Assembly (NCBI GenBank): GCA_030272155.1
Contig: CP126192.1
Span: 6,916,501-6,980,500, forward strand
From: Tetradesmus obliquus
Taxonomy: Eukaryota; Chlorophyta; Chlorophyceae; Sphaeropleales; Scenedesmaceae
Length of the DNA stretch: 64,000 bases
Direction: 5' to 3'
Positions 1 through 12,100 of this stretch are shown here, piece by piece. The position numbers and the translations under genes are program-made. Numbering within the stretch: the stretch's first letter is position 1; every line of letters begins with the position of its first letter. The notes beneath the pieces are model-generated. The model searched no databases, had not been told where the DNA came from, and saw only the letters and a program-made list of their open reading frames with translations.

Positions 1-16
1 CTTTTTTTGTCCACAG

Positions 17-1160
17 GCCGATGTGCTGCTGCGCGTGACCAACACAGCCATCTGTGGCTCCGACCTGCACCTGTACGTGCACGGCATGCCAAGCATGAAG
101 AGCGGCGATGTGCTGGGCCACGAGTTCATGGGAGTGGTGGAAGAAGTGGGAGATGCCGTGACGAAAGTGAAGCGGTGAGTGCGTTGTTTCTATGTGTCTT
201 TGGATGTGGCTCTTGGACAAAGAGCAGTGATGTGCTGGGTCATGAGTTCATGGGCGTGGTGGAAGAAGCGGGGAAGGCCGTAACCAAGGTCAAGAGGTGA
301 GTGTTAAGAGGTTCAGAGGTTAGGGGTTAGGGGCGAGGGTTCTGGGCAGCAGCTCTGGGGCTGTAGGGCCACTAGCAAGAGAGTGGCAGAGGAGGTGGGC
401 AAGCCTTGCTGGGGGTTAGGGTTTAGTTGATCGTCACCACGGTCAAGCGGTGAGTGCGTTGTTGGGGTTTGGGGCTTTGGATCAAGGGCGTGTTCTGTTG
501 CAGGTCCAAAGTTCAATGTGGTAATGGCATGCCTGGCATGAAGGATGGAGATGTGCTGGGCCATGAGCTCATGTGCGTGGTGGGGGTAGTGGGCGGTGCA
601 TTGAACCAAAGTAAGCGGCGGGTGCAGGGTTTGGGGTTTGGGGTTTGGGGTGTATGGGGTTGAGGGTTTCAGGGGTATGAATGCAGGCGATGTGCTGGGC
701 TGCAAGTTTCAAGCGCGTAGGAGGAGGTGGGCAAGAGCGCCCATCAAGCAGGGATCGCACATTTACGTTGCTGCCAATGTGACAACAGTCTGGCGATCTT
801 GCGCCTAATGCTGGGCTTTGAATGCGACTCAAAGTCCAACTTTAGGCGCCAGGTCGCCAAACTCACCGATCAGCCTAGGGAAACACAGGGCCATACATAG
901 TATTATGAGTTGCAGCAAAGACATTGCATACTGGGACAGCATCAATGCAACATAATGCGTGCTCACATCTAGAAGGTAGGCCCCCTCGCCACCATGGCTG
1001 GTGCCATACATAGGCGCTGGGTTTCTTCTAGCAGAAATAGGTTGGTACTGGGCACTCCGGAGGGTCCTCAACTCAATCGCCTAGATGTTGTGACAATACA
1101 CAACTGCGCTTGCACACCATAGCGTCCGCGCAGCTGCACCTTGATTGAGCACTGCCTCGA

Positions 1161-1191
<31 letters not shown>

Positions 1192-4019
1192 CGCTGCTGT
1201 TGGCGCCTGCAGGGGTGACCGTGTGCTGGTGGCGTTTGACATTGCCTGTGGGCACTGCTTCTTCTGCAACCACGGCTACCAGAGCAGCTGCGACAGCACC
1301 AACCCCAGCAAGGTGTGTGTTTCTTGTTATGCTTTCTTGTTATGCTTTCTGTTGGCTGTGGAGTGTGAAATAGCCGTACAGTGTCACAGCACAGTTGTGC
1401 TCAAGTAGGTGTGCCAACCAGCTCCTCCAACCATGCAGCCCCGCTGCTTGGTTCATTTGTTTCACGATGCAGGTGCAGGAGTCCATGTATCGCCAGGCTG
1501 CAGGCGGCCTGTTTGACTGCAGCCACCTCACTGGGCGTGTATTAAATGCAAGGGCCCTCCAACCTCATGCCTTACATTTCTTTTGTCTTTGTTGGGCCAG
1601 GCAGCTGGTGGCTTCTTTGGCGTACAGCCACCTCTCATCAATCAATCAATTTCACCTCACATGGTGTGTTTGTATGTAATGCCAAACAACTGCACTGCAT
1701 ATTGCTGCTACTGATTGAATGTTGCAGTTGCACAAGACAATGTACGGCCAGGCAGCTGGCGGCTTCTTTGGCTACAGCCACCTCACATGGTGTCTTTGTT
1801 TGTAACATCAATCAACTGCACTGCAAACTCCCGCTACTGGTTCCTGCAGGTGTCGGAGGCTATGTACCGCAAGGCCATGGGTGGCGTCTTTGGCTGCAGC
1901 CACCTCACATGATATCTATGCTTTAGCACCAAGCAACTCGGTCGATTTCAATGTTGTTCGATGTTTGCGTTTGCAGATTTCGGAGGCCATGTACGGCCAG
2001 GCCATGGGTGGTGTCTTCGGCTACAGCCACCTTGCAGGCGGCTACCAGGGCGGCCAGGCCGACTACGTGAGGGTGCCTTTTGGTGAGAGCCGGATGCAGT
2101 AACAGCAGTGTGGACACATGTTTTCATGTTTGTGTTTGCAGGTGCAGGAGGCCATGTATGGCCAGGCTGCAGGCGGCTTCTTTGGCTACAGCCACCTCAC
2201 AGGCGGCTATCAGGGAGGGCAGGCGGACTTTGTGAGGGTGCCTTTTGGTGAGAGCTGGCAGCAGTGCTGTGGACGCAGCAGCAGTAGTTGCAACGCAGCA
2301 GCAGCAGCATTATTGCCGGCACGCCTGAGGTCTTTGAATAAGCAGGTGGTTGAAAAGGAGTTGCTGTAGAACGGCAGCAGCCATTTTGAACTCCCAGCCT
2401 CATTTTCCAGGACAGCCACCTCAACAGGCGGCTACCAGGGCGGGCAGGCTGACTATGTGAGGGTGCCTTTTGGTGAGAGCAGCAGCAGCAGCAGCGGCAG
2501 TCGTGAGGCAGCAGCAGCAGCAGCATGAAGCAGGCGGGCAGGCAGGCTATGCGAGGTTGCCCTTTTGTAACAGCCGGCAGCAGCCCAGCAGCAATGTAGC
2601 AGTAGTACAGGTGGTGCAGCACACCTGACGTGCTTCCAAACCAGCTGGTTGCAGGGTCCGCCTACTGTTCAACAGTGGCAGCACGCTTCAACCGCCTGAT
2701 TAGAAGGCAACCAAGCCTGTGTTGTTCGTGTGAGGGTTTGGCTGAGTATTTGTACAGCAGTGGCACTGCAGCAGTACTTGATGTCGCTGCATGTGAGGTA
2801 TGCTGTGCTGGTACACTTTGCTACGTAAACTGGCAGACTAACTACGCGAGGGTGCCCTTTGGTGAGCACAGCAGCAGCAGTGCAGCAGCAGCAGTGCAGC
2901 AGCAGCAGCGGCAGCAGCAGCAGCACTGCAGACATAGCAGCACATTCACGGTCCTTCGCAGCCAGGTGGTCGGGGTGCTGTTGCCTGTCAAAAGCAGCAG
3001 CCACTCTTGACTCCTAGACAGCTTGGAAGCATCGGGGCCTCTGTTGTTGCTGTAGAGTTTGCCTCATATGACGCTCCAGCCTGTCGCGTGATTTGCTGTG
3101 CTGCTACAGACAAGCTTTGCGCTCCTGCTGGCTTCGGCTGTTTCTTCTAGTTGTGTTTCATCTGTTTCATCCATGGTTCCAAACGTAGTTTGGTTTCAGA
3201 TGAAGCTGCATGGACATGCAGTGTGCGGTTGCATAACGTACACAACTGATGAGTGCTGTTCGGGGTTGGTTTGAAAATGCAGCACCGAATCTCTTGCTGC
3301 CCCAGAACCATCATACTCTCTGCTCTGCGCACCCTCTGCTGATGGTGCGCACGATGCTCCATAACAGGGGTAAAAGCGCAACCTGCAGGTGCTGTAACCC
3401 ACCTGTGGACTGCCTCGGCATTGTCTTGTGTGCGCTGTTCTGCAGGTGATGTGAACTGCCTGAAGGTGCCTGATGGCCTGGCTGATCATGATGTGCTGTC
3501 CTGACGGACATCCTGCCCACAGCTTGAGCACTGCTGCTGCTGCTGCCGCCGCCGTGTCACAATCATGCACCGCCTGCAGGTGACGTGAACTGCCTGAAGG
3601 TGCCTGATGGCCTTGCCGATCACGATGCGCTGTTCCTCACCGACATCCTGCCCACTGCGTGGCATGCAAACGAGATGGGCGAGGTGCATGAGGGGGATGT
3701 GGTGGCCATCTGGGGCGCAGGACCAGGTGGGTGGTGTAAATGCACATGGATATTGCAGTCTGCATCTTATTGTGAACAGTGAAGGAGAGGGCCGCGTGAT
3801 GCGCGAGGTGCATGAGGGGGACGTGGTGGCCATCTGGGGCGCGGGGCCAGGTGCGTAGCATGAGCTGCTTGATGAGTATGCAGCAGAGGGCTGCTCAGCT
3901 GTTGGTGGTCATCCTCAAACGTAGTCTGCACAATTTAATGTAGACACAAGGTGCGTGACGTAGCTGTGGGGTGTATTGCATGAGGCGATGCATTGTTGCC
4001 TACCTTGGATCACCCTGCA

Positions 4020-4054
<35 letters not shown>

Positions 4055-7000
4055 CTGCTGCTACTGCTGCTACTGCAGTGGGCATCCTGGCCGCGCACTG
4101 TGCCCAGCACAGGGGCGCGCGCCGTGTGATCATGATCGACAGCGTGCAGGACCGGCTGGACTTTGTCAAGAGGAAGCTGCCTGGCGTTGAGACGCTTAAC
4201 TTCAAGGAGAAGGAGACCGTGTCGGCGCTGAGGTGAGCTGACATGTTGCGCAACATGTTACATATGGGTATTTGACTGTGATTCGCAGCGTGCAGCATTC
4301 ACGGTGTCATTGTGCCAGCGCTCAGGCAGGTTTGATACAATTGTTGAGTGCAAGATGTTCATGTGCTATGTTGTGGTGTTGGACCGGCAGACTTTGTCAA
4401 GAGGAAGCTGCGAGGAGTTGAGACGCTGAACTACAAGGAGAAGGAGACTGTCTCAGCGCTGAGGTGGGTTTGTCATGTCATGACGCATTTGTTTTGTTTT
4501 GTGTTTTGCGAGTCAACATGCTACATGGTTTTGTGCAGCTGTTGGGCCGGCTGGACTTTGTCAAGAGGAAGCTGCCAGGGGTGGAGACACTGAACTTCAA
4601 GGAGAAGGAGACCGTCTCAGGGCTGAGGTGGGTTTATCATACATGCTTGAAGGTGTGCAGCTTTACATCTGCTGTATAAATATGTTCTTGATACATGTTT
4701 AATGCAAGAAGTACGTGTGCCGTGTTGTGTGGTTGACCGCTGGACTTTGTCAAGAGGGCGCTGCCAGGTGCGGAGATGCTCAACTTCAAGGAGAAGGAGA
4801 CTGTCTCAGGGATGAGGTGAGCTGGCACATTCCAAGAAGTCAACTGTTATGTCCTCTCATGGTCTTGGCAGTGGCAGGGGCATGGCGTGGAACTGCTTTC
4901 GTGGTTTGGTGCAAAACCACTTGTCAAGAAACTCGCATGCTATGCAGTGTTGACAAGCAGAGCCCGCATTTGGCGGGTGGGTAGGCGTTGCGTTGACAGC
5001 TTACGTGGCCCTCTACTCCTGCTGCTGCTGCTGCTGCCATTGCAGGGAGATGACGGCCAACGAGCCCGGGCATGGCCCTGATGTTGTCATTGAGGCGGCC
5101 GGCTTCCATTACAGCAAGTCCTGGCTGCATGCAATCGAAGATGAAGTTTCTGCTCCTGCTGCTGCTGGTGATGGTGCTGCTGCTGTTTCTGCTGCAGGGA
5201 GATGACCGCTAACGAGCCTGGGCGTGGCCCTGATGTGGTGATTGAGGCTGCCGGCTTCCACTACAGCAAGTCCTGGCTGCATGCCATTGAGATGAAGCTG
5301 CAGCTGGAGACCGACACTGCAGACATGCTGAACGAGATGATCACTGCTGTGCGCAAGGGCGGGCGCATCTCCATTGTGGGCGTGTACATCGGCTTCGTGA
5401 ACCACCTCAACATCGGTGAGCATAAGATAGCCACAAGTTTCATTTGAAGACAAGTGCGAGTGATGACCGGGGTTTGTCGCTTACGATTGTGCGAGTGGGA
5501 GTTTGCATTGGCTTTGTGAACCACCTCAACATCGGCGAGCGGGATGCTGTGGGCTTGTGTGGGGCTTTATGAAGAAAAAATTTCACCTGAACATGTGTCA
5601 TTGGGCTGCTGTGCATTGCTGGCATCTCCATTGTGGGCGTGTACATCGGCTTCGTGAACCATCTCAACATCCGTGAGCGAATGCCAGGAGTGTTGCCTGG
5701 TGAGTGGGTTGAGGCGCTTTGTCCCTGACATGAACATGTGCGAGTGGGCGTGAACCACCTCAACATCGGTGAATGGGGTTCTGTGGTATCCGGTGGGGTT
5801 TTGTGGCCCGCCTTTACATGAGTGAGTGGGCTTCTGTGCAGGACTCACACTTCCATCGTGGGCGTGTACATCGGCTTCGTGAACCACCTCAACATCGGTG
5901 AGCGGTTTGTGTGTTGGGGCAGTAACAGCCGCTGTCACGTCCGTAATTAGCATTGAGCACGCTGTGTGGCGACCTCAGCATTGATGAGTGGGAGTGTACA
6001 TCGGCTTCGTGAACCACCTCAACATCGGTGAGTGATGATCTGGGGCTTCGTTGGGTTGGGCCAATTCAATTTCACACACCATGTGCCTGAGTAGTTAACA
6101 AGCATCTAGCTGGCAGCCAGAGCTAAGTACCCTTGCTGCTGGTGAGTCACCTCAAGTGAGGCATAGTAACATAGTAATCAGGCATCAGCAGCTGTGCCGA
6201 TTGGCATAGCAGTCTGGTGGGGTGTGCCTGCTGCCATGGGGCAGTGCTGCGCTCACATACAATGCATGCTGTCTTCTGTGTCGGAGGCTTCCTGTGCCAT
6301 CCTCAGGGGCTCTGACACAGCAGATTGCACATCCTGTGCAGCGTGCTTTGCTTTCATTCTGGTGCTTGTCTGACCCATTGGATGGTTTGCGATGCTGTCT
6401 TCCTGTCTGAATCATGGTTCAGCTAGTTCATTGAGTTCAGCTGGTTGTTTGTCTGCTTATTGTTGTCTTCCCATTGCGGGTCCTACTAGCTCGTCACTCA
6501 GTGTAATCAGCCGGTTTTTCCGGTGTTGTGGAGCTTTGATTGAAATTTTGCAGTACTATGGTCGGGCAGCAGCAGCTGCTGCCTTTGATAGGCAGCGGCA
6601 CGTGCGGCGTGTACAATGTGGTACGTCAGTGCAGCATTAACAGCCAATGCTGTCTCTTGCTTCGCCGACTCCTGGTCATCCCGGCACTCAACGAAGCAGC
6701 AGACAACACAGCCTGTGAAGCGCTACTGTATATGTGTTGGCTCACCTCAGTGCATGGTGTGTGCTGCTCATAGCCCGAACCTTTGTCACCCGCTGCCAAT
6801 GCTCACCTCATCTCACCCCATCCGGCCTTGACTGCTTGACTGCCCAACATCAGGTGCATGCATGGAGAAGCAGCTGCCCTACTTGGCCTTTTGTGTTCTG
6901 GGTCCCTCCTTGGGATTGCCACGCCTGGCACTCTCACTCCAACCCCTGCTGGCTGCTCTCACTCGTCTCCAGTGCACCAGGTGCGTCAAATGAAGAGTCG

Positions 7001-7866
7001 CTGACAAATCCTGCTGCGCCTGCTCCTGCTGCTGCTGCTGCTGCTGCCACCCCCCAGGCGCGTTCATGGAGAAGCAGCTGACCATGCGTGGCGGTCAGAC
7101 GCCCGTGCAGCGCTACTGGCCCACGCTGCTGCCCAAGGTGCAGGCAGGTGAGACATGTAACAGCCTTGGCGGTTGCAGGGTTTCCTCTGAAAAGCACAAG
7201 ACAGACAGGGTCTTGTGCCTTTTGAAGGCAGCAGTTTTGGGGGTGCCAAGGAAAGTGCCAGATGGTTCAAATCAACCCCTGATGTGCTGCCCCCGAGCAT
7301 TCCTGCTTGCTGTTGCTGATGTGGCACAATGTGCATCCAGCTGCAGCTCCGCTTGATAGAACCTGCTTGTTATGGCCAGCACGCTCCCAAACTGCTGCTG
7401 ATGCTGCTGCTGCCGCTGCCGCTGCCACCGCTGAGGTGAGCTGGCATCTTCTATCATGAACACTCTCTTACGTGTTCAAGTTGCTGTAATCAGAGGCCAT
7501 TATGACTGCTGCTGCTGCTGCTGCCGATGCTGCCACTGCTCATTTGTGCAGGCGAGCTGGTGCCGTCCATGGTCATCATGCACGTGCTGCCCCTTGACCA
7601 GGCGCCCAAGGGCTATCAGATGATGAATGTGTGTGTGGTAATATCCTGCTGCTGCTGCTGCTGCTGTGACTGCTGCTGCTGCGGCTGCTGCCACCACACC
7701 CACAGGCGAGCTGGTGCCGTCTATGGTCATCACGCATGTGCTGCCGCTAGAGCAGGCCCCCAAGGGCTACAAGATCTTCAACGAGAAGAGTGACGGCTGC
7801 ATCAAGGTGGTGCTGCAGCCGGGGGCAACAGAGGCGGTCACACTTCCACCTGCCGGCAGGACATAA
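17..7866 (+). CDS. Zinc-dependent alcohol/formaldehyde dehydrogenase-like protein, 5' partial
   Basis: An MDR-family zinc dehydrogenase oxidising an alcohol or hydroxymethyl adduct with NAD(P); it is closest to the glutathione-independent formaldehyde-dehydrogenase-like subgroup. Exons chosen: 17-174, 1213-1312, 2142-2247 (or the twin 1977-2082), 3580-3726, 4079-4232, 5198-5415, 7058-7147, 7706-7866. All have GT-AG borders and agreeing phases, giving 377 residues to a TAA stop; about 10-30 N-terminal residues lie left of the window. Visible motifs are CGSDLH (catalytic-zinc Cys), GHEFMG (His/Glu), a four-Cys structural-zinc loop around CGHCFFC, and GAGPVG at the dinucleotide-binding turn. The C-terminal [14 protein letters not shown] fits the family. 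Its introns carry about 25 partial exon copies, described separately. Substrate is inferred from family resemblance only. Confidence 0.9.
205..614 (+). repeat. Echoes of the first visible dehydrogenase exon
   Basis: Three diverged copies of the 3' part of exon 17-174 lie in the following intron: about 205-298, a short one at 427-450, and 527-614. The first keeps the reading frame and ends in a usable AGAG|GTGAGT donor; the third has lost the GT (GCGG|GCGGGT). In the first copy about nine of twelve codon differences from the true exon are synonymous. Confidence 0.85.
1471..2870 (+). repeat. Echo array of the dehydrogenase YSHLTGG exon, with one complete twin exon
   Basis: Copies of the exon encoding the [21 protein letters not shown] segment recur at about 1471-1531, 1600-1635, 1733-1785, 1850-1912, 1977-2082, 2142-2247, 2414-2480, 2528-2568 and 2830-2866. 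Only 1977-2082 and 2142-2247 are complete: both are 106 nt, open, preceded by TTTGCAG and followed by GTGAGAGC. Copies left of them are 5' fragments and copies right of them are 3' fragments, as if the array grew outward in both directions. Confidence 0.9.
3444..3852 (+). repeat. Echoes flanking dehydrogenase exon 3580-3726
   Basis: A 5' fragment at about 3444-3530 repeats the [16 protein letters not shown] segment after its own CTGCAG acceptor but is broken by an indel. A 3' fragment at 3796-3852 repeats [15 protein letters not shown] and ends in CCAG|GTGCGT. Confidence 0.85.
4380..4817 (+). repeat. Three echoes of the 3' end of dehydrogenase exon 4079-4232
   Basis: About 80-85 bp encoding [20 protein letters not shown] recurs at 4380-4462, 4547-4628 and 4735-4816, each ending in a donor-like CTGAG|GTGGG or ATGAG|GTGAG. 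The middle copy is fully open and differs from the exon mostly at third codon positions. The first has a one-base deletion near its start. Confidence 0.9.
5041..6030 (+). repeat. Echoes on both sides of dehydrogenase exon 5198-5415
   Basis: One 5' copy (about 5045-5142, EMTANEPG to WLHAIE) precedes the exon with its own TTGCAG acceptor. Five 3' copies of the [13 protein letters not shown] end follow it, with boundary positions near 5534, 5672, 5768, 5897 and 6027 (true exon end 5415). Spacing is 96-138 bp. Most keep GTGAG after the boundary; the second has GCGAG. Confidence 0.9.
6030..7057 (+). other. Large dehydrogenase intron remainder
   Basis: After the last echo the intron continues for about 1 kb to the CCCCCCAG acceptor at 7057. 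It holds a short degenerate echo of the next exon (MEKQL, about 6852-6885), and the last 45 bp before the acceptor are CTG repeats. I see no gene on either strand. Confidence 0.6.
7551..7640 (+). repeat. Echo of the terminal dehydrogenase exon
   Basis: [22 protein letters not shown] is repeated 155 bp upstream of the true last exon (7706), preceded by GTGCAG. It diverges after the Gly-Tyr and lacks the KIFNEK end, so the 7706 copy is taken as the exon. Confidence 0.85.
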
Positions 7867-7990
7867 GATCTCAGTTCTTGCTGGCCCTGTGTGGGATGGT
7901 GTCAGGCAGTACCTGACTTCCACCTGCCGGCAGGACATAAGATCTCAGTTCTTGCTGGCCCTGTGTGGGATGCAGTCAGGTACTGCCTGA
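7843..7990 (+). repeat. Two-copy direct repeat across the dehydrogenase stop codon
   Basis: About 73 bp beginning CTTCCACCTGCCGGCAGG, containing the TAA stop and some 3' UTR, is repeated immediately downstream (about 7843-7916 and 7917-7990) with few differences. It shows the duplication habit also affects coding/UTR junctions. Confidence 0.85.
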
Positions 7991-9176
7991 CACAGGCGTG
8001 AGTGCAAAGGCACGCAGAGCGGGAGTGCGCAGGTCCTGCGCCTTGTGTTGCACCTGTTTTACAAGGTGGGGCAGCATCTGGCGTCCTAGTGCGTGGCGTT
8101 TGAGTGCTGCCCCACAGATGGTGCACTACGGGCTGTTATTGTATTTGCCATATGTTGACCACAATGCTGATGGCTTGTCATACATGGGGTACGTCAAGGC
8201 CCCGGTCGTTGCATGCATGGCATAGCATAAATGCGGCATCACGTTCTTGTGGTTCTGATGCAATTTGTTGAATTGTTGGGGGGGCTGCATAGCAGTTTAT
8301 GAATCACGAGTTGCTGTTGAGCTGCAGGGGTCAGCATTGAGCTGTGTTACACTGCCAAGGTTCGGTGCAGCTTTGCTCAAGCAGCTTTGCACGGTGGTGT
8401 TGTCTGCTCCAAGTCGCTGTTTGAAGGAATGCCACTTTGACCGTTGCATCACAGCAGTGCTGGCTGCTGCTGCTGTTGTGACGCATACTGCTTGCCACTG
8501 GCCAACACTGCGCTAGTGTGCAGTTGCACTAGCTGCACTGATGCTGGCGACATGTAGCCTCCAGATCTGGTGCGAAGTTGTTACTGAGCTATGTTTGAGA
8601 CTGTTGCAGGCCACGCCCCAACAAGCGGCGTGGTCACTCAACAGATGTCACGCCAACAGACCAAAGCAAGACACCACCAAACAATGCGGCTGCTTGCAGT
8701 CATTCACAGGGTCATATAGTCTTGATACAGCCGCCGTGATAATCATGCAGCAGACTCGGCTCCACCATATGAAGGTGGCCAAGTACTTCGGTACCATCGT
8801 AGCCACAAATCATTTTGTTACATCCGCAGCGCAGCAGTCTGCAGAAAAGGCCACCCATAATGGTATTTTGCCAAGTTGCCCCAATATCACACCAACCCAC
8901 AGATGTTATTGCAGTGCAGCTCTTCATCAGTGCACTAGACCAGGCATGCAGTAGCTACCAGGCATATAGTAAGGATCGCAGCCGCAGTGCTGCTGGTGGA
9001 CCTGCTGGAAGGATGCTGAATAAGGCAGCGCAGTCCTGCAACATTTAATCACGTATTTCCCAGAGTGCCATATGAGTTTGGCTCAATTCTTGGAAGTGCA
9101 CAAGGAAAGCATATGCCCGGTGAACCAGCTGACACCTGCTATTAATATATAACCGTACTACACGCCAGCTGCCAGA
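7991..9176. other. Convergent intergenic region
   Basis: This lies between the 3' ends of the dehydrogenase (+) and the hydroxylase (-). No convincing coding sequence is seen. TTACA at 8818-8822 reads TGTAA on the minus strand, about 360 bp past the hydroxylase stop, and is a candidate polyadenylation signal. Confidence 0.5.
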
Positions 9177-12100
9177 TCATGCTGCTGTCACCTCAGCTTC
9201 CGCCTGCCCCTGCTGCTGCTGCTGCCCCTCCCCCTCCCCCTTCCACTCCTTCAGCAAATGACACATGCCGCATGCCTTCAGGCAATGCCCCGGCGCATAC
9301 TTGCTGCCAATCATGTATGCCACGTTATTTGTGCACTCTCCGGTGCTAGCCCACGAGTCGCAAAAGTCATTATCGTCTTCGCAGGCGCCCTTGGTTTTTG
9401 GTATTTGGTGAACCTCCTGCTCAATGGCAATTGGGACTTCGCCGGCAGTTGCGTAGTGCCCTACGTGGATCCATTTTGCCATGGAGTACTTGACACCCTG
9501 CAGAAGCAGCAGGGCAGCGCAGGGCAGAGGGCAACACAAACCATTACGAACGCAGATCAATGGCTAAGCATGAAAGGATCAAGCCAGTCGCGCAGTGCTC
9601 CACGTGCAGCCACCTCGCCATGGACTACTAGACACCCTGCAGCAGCAGCAGCACGGGGAAGTCACAGAGCAGCACGGAGCACAGCGCAACACACCATTAA
9701 GACAGGCAGGACAACAACTAAGCAGAAATGATCCTCCCAGTCGCGCAGTGCTCCACGTGCAGCCACCTTGCCATGGAGATACTTGACACTCTGCATTAGC
9801 ATGGAGACAACAGGTCAGCTGCCTTGCCTGCCATTACGCGGCAAGCCAGCGAAACCTGGAGCGCGACTGCTGTGTGTGGTGCTGTTGCAACAGGTTGCCA
9901 AAACACACACCCCAAATTCAGCTGCCAACAGCAGGCATATGCAGTGGCTTGCATGGTTTGCGCATCAGCGCAGATATGTCACGCCACGCCAGGCCAGCGC
10001 ACCTTGATCACCGGGCATGCCGCGTGCAGGCTCTTCTTTTCAAACGCTCCGTGCGGTGCAATGGAGTGGAACAGCACAGCATCTCCCTTGCGCGGCCTCA
10101 CCGCCAGGTGCTACAAAACCAAAAGCCTTACCCATGCAGAGACCACATGCCGCTTGCAACTATGCTGCTGCTGCTGCTACTTCCAGCGAACACAACAGAA
10201 TGCGGCCACTTCACAGCAACTTGCTGCTGCTATGTCAGCGCACCTTTATCACAGGGCATGCCGCGTGCAGGCTCTTCTTTTCAAGCGCCCCGTGCGGTGC
10301 AATGGAGTGGAACAGCACAGCATCGCCCTTGCGCGGCCTCACCGCCAGGTGCATGCTTTGTTGCTGCTGCTGCTGCCAACACACACACACACACACACCC
10401 CAACATCCACATGGGAGAAGCAGTAAGCAAAAAACCACATAGCATGCTGTATGTATGAATGCTGGTCTTGCTGCCGCCAAGCCAGCGCACCTTGATCACC
10501 GGGCACGCCGCGTGCAGGCTGTTCTTTTCAAGCGCCCCGTGTCGAGCAATGGAGTGGAACAGCACAGCATCATCCTTGCGAGGCCTCCCTGCCAGGTGCT
10601 TGCTTTGTTGCTGCCGCCGCCAAGACGCACAACACAGCAACCACATTACAAAAGCAGGCAGCACAAACCAAACAGTGCGCCGCGTGTGCGAATGCTGGTC
10701 TTGCTGCCGCCAAAACAGCGCACCTTGATCACCGGGCACGCTGCGTGCAGGCTCTTCTTCTCAAGCGCCCCGTGCGGTGCAATGGAATGGAACAGCACAG
10801 CATCGCCCTTGCGCGGCCTCACCGCCAGGTGCTTGCGCGCACACTCGCTGAAGCCTACATTCTCCCCTCCAGGCGCAGGAATGTTGGGAAAGACCTGCGT
10901 GCAGTGGCAGCAGAGGCTGCTTCAGTGAGGGCACAGTAATAGGGTTGCCGTGTTGGTGTGCGCCCTCTAAGCACAGTGCCAACAGGTGCTTGCGTGCACA
11001 CTCGCTGAAGCCAACATTCTCCCCTCCAGGCGCAGGGATGTTAGGAAAGACCTGCGCATAGCAGCGGCTGCAGTGTGGGCCTCACGGTTTGCAGGTCACG
11101 CGGCCTCACTGCCAGGTGCTTGCGTGCACACCCGCTACAACCCGCGTTCTCCCCGCCCTGGAGCAGATATGTTGAGGAAGACCTGCATACAACATTGTGG
11201 GCTTGAATGGTTTGTGGTGTGGGCTTCAGTGCATGCACAGCAGGCAGTGCACCTTGACATCAAGTGCAGGCACGGCTATGCTTGCCATGCTACCCATCGG
11301 CTCGCAACTGTCTGCAAGCTTGTTTTGCTCGATGTCGTCATCAACTTGCTGCCCCAAGAACGGCCATACTTGTCATGCTTGCCATGCCCTGCTTTCCACA
11401 CACAAGCAGGACCGATGCTCAACTGCGCGGCTGACAAGGAAATAGAACCACGCGCCGACACTGCAGCACCGCTGCGCAGGTGCAGCTACCTCACCGTCTC
11501 TCCCCCTTCTTCCACATCAGACAGGTAGCTCAGCACGGTCGCGGCTCTGTTGCCGCCATTGGCGGTGCCCTCCTTGTGGAAGAAGTAGTCCCTGGCGGCA
11601 GCGGCAGCGGCAGCAGCAGCATGGCTGATTTGGTCGCACGACGTAAGTTGGTTGGAGGCCCTGGCGCAGCTGCTGACGCCACCACTAAGCATTATTGAAC
11701 GGCAGGCAGGACTGCCGGACTCTGTAGCAGGAGTATCACTGCGTGAAACATTTAACATCAAACGCCTGCTGCTGCTGCTCACCAGTGTGCGTCGTACTTC
11801 TGGCTCTTGTGGTAGCGCACCACAAGAGCCTGCAGCAGGAAGTGCATGCGCCAAAGGCTTGCTGCAATTTAACTGCTGTTGCTGCTGCTGCTGCTGCTGC
11901 TGCTCACTAGTGTGCGTCGTACTTCTGGCTCTTGTGGTAGCGCACCACAAGAGCCTGCAGCAGGAAGTGCATGCGCCAAAGGCTTGCTGCAATATAACAG
12001 CTGTTGCTGCTGCTGCTGCTGCTCACCAGTGTGCGTCGTCTTCTGGCTCTTGTGGTAGCGCAGCACAAGAGCCAGCAGCAGGAACTGCATGTGCCAAAGG

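Noticed and set aside
8541..8954. Plus-strand open frame between the dehydrogenase and hydroxylase
   Set aside because: No recognisable domain, no plausible splice partners, and composition like the surrounding non-coding DNA.
11041..11461. Open frames in the hydroxylase intron
   Set aside because: They overlap exon echoes and contain no conserved block besides the duplicated FPNIPAPGGENVGF segment.
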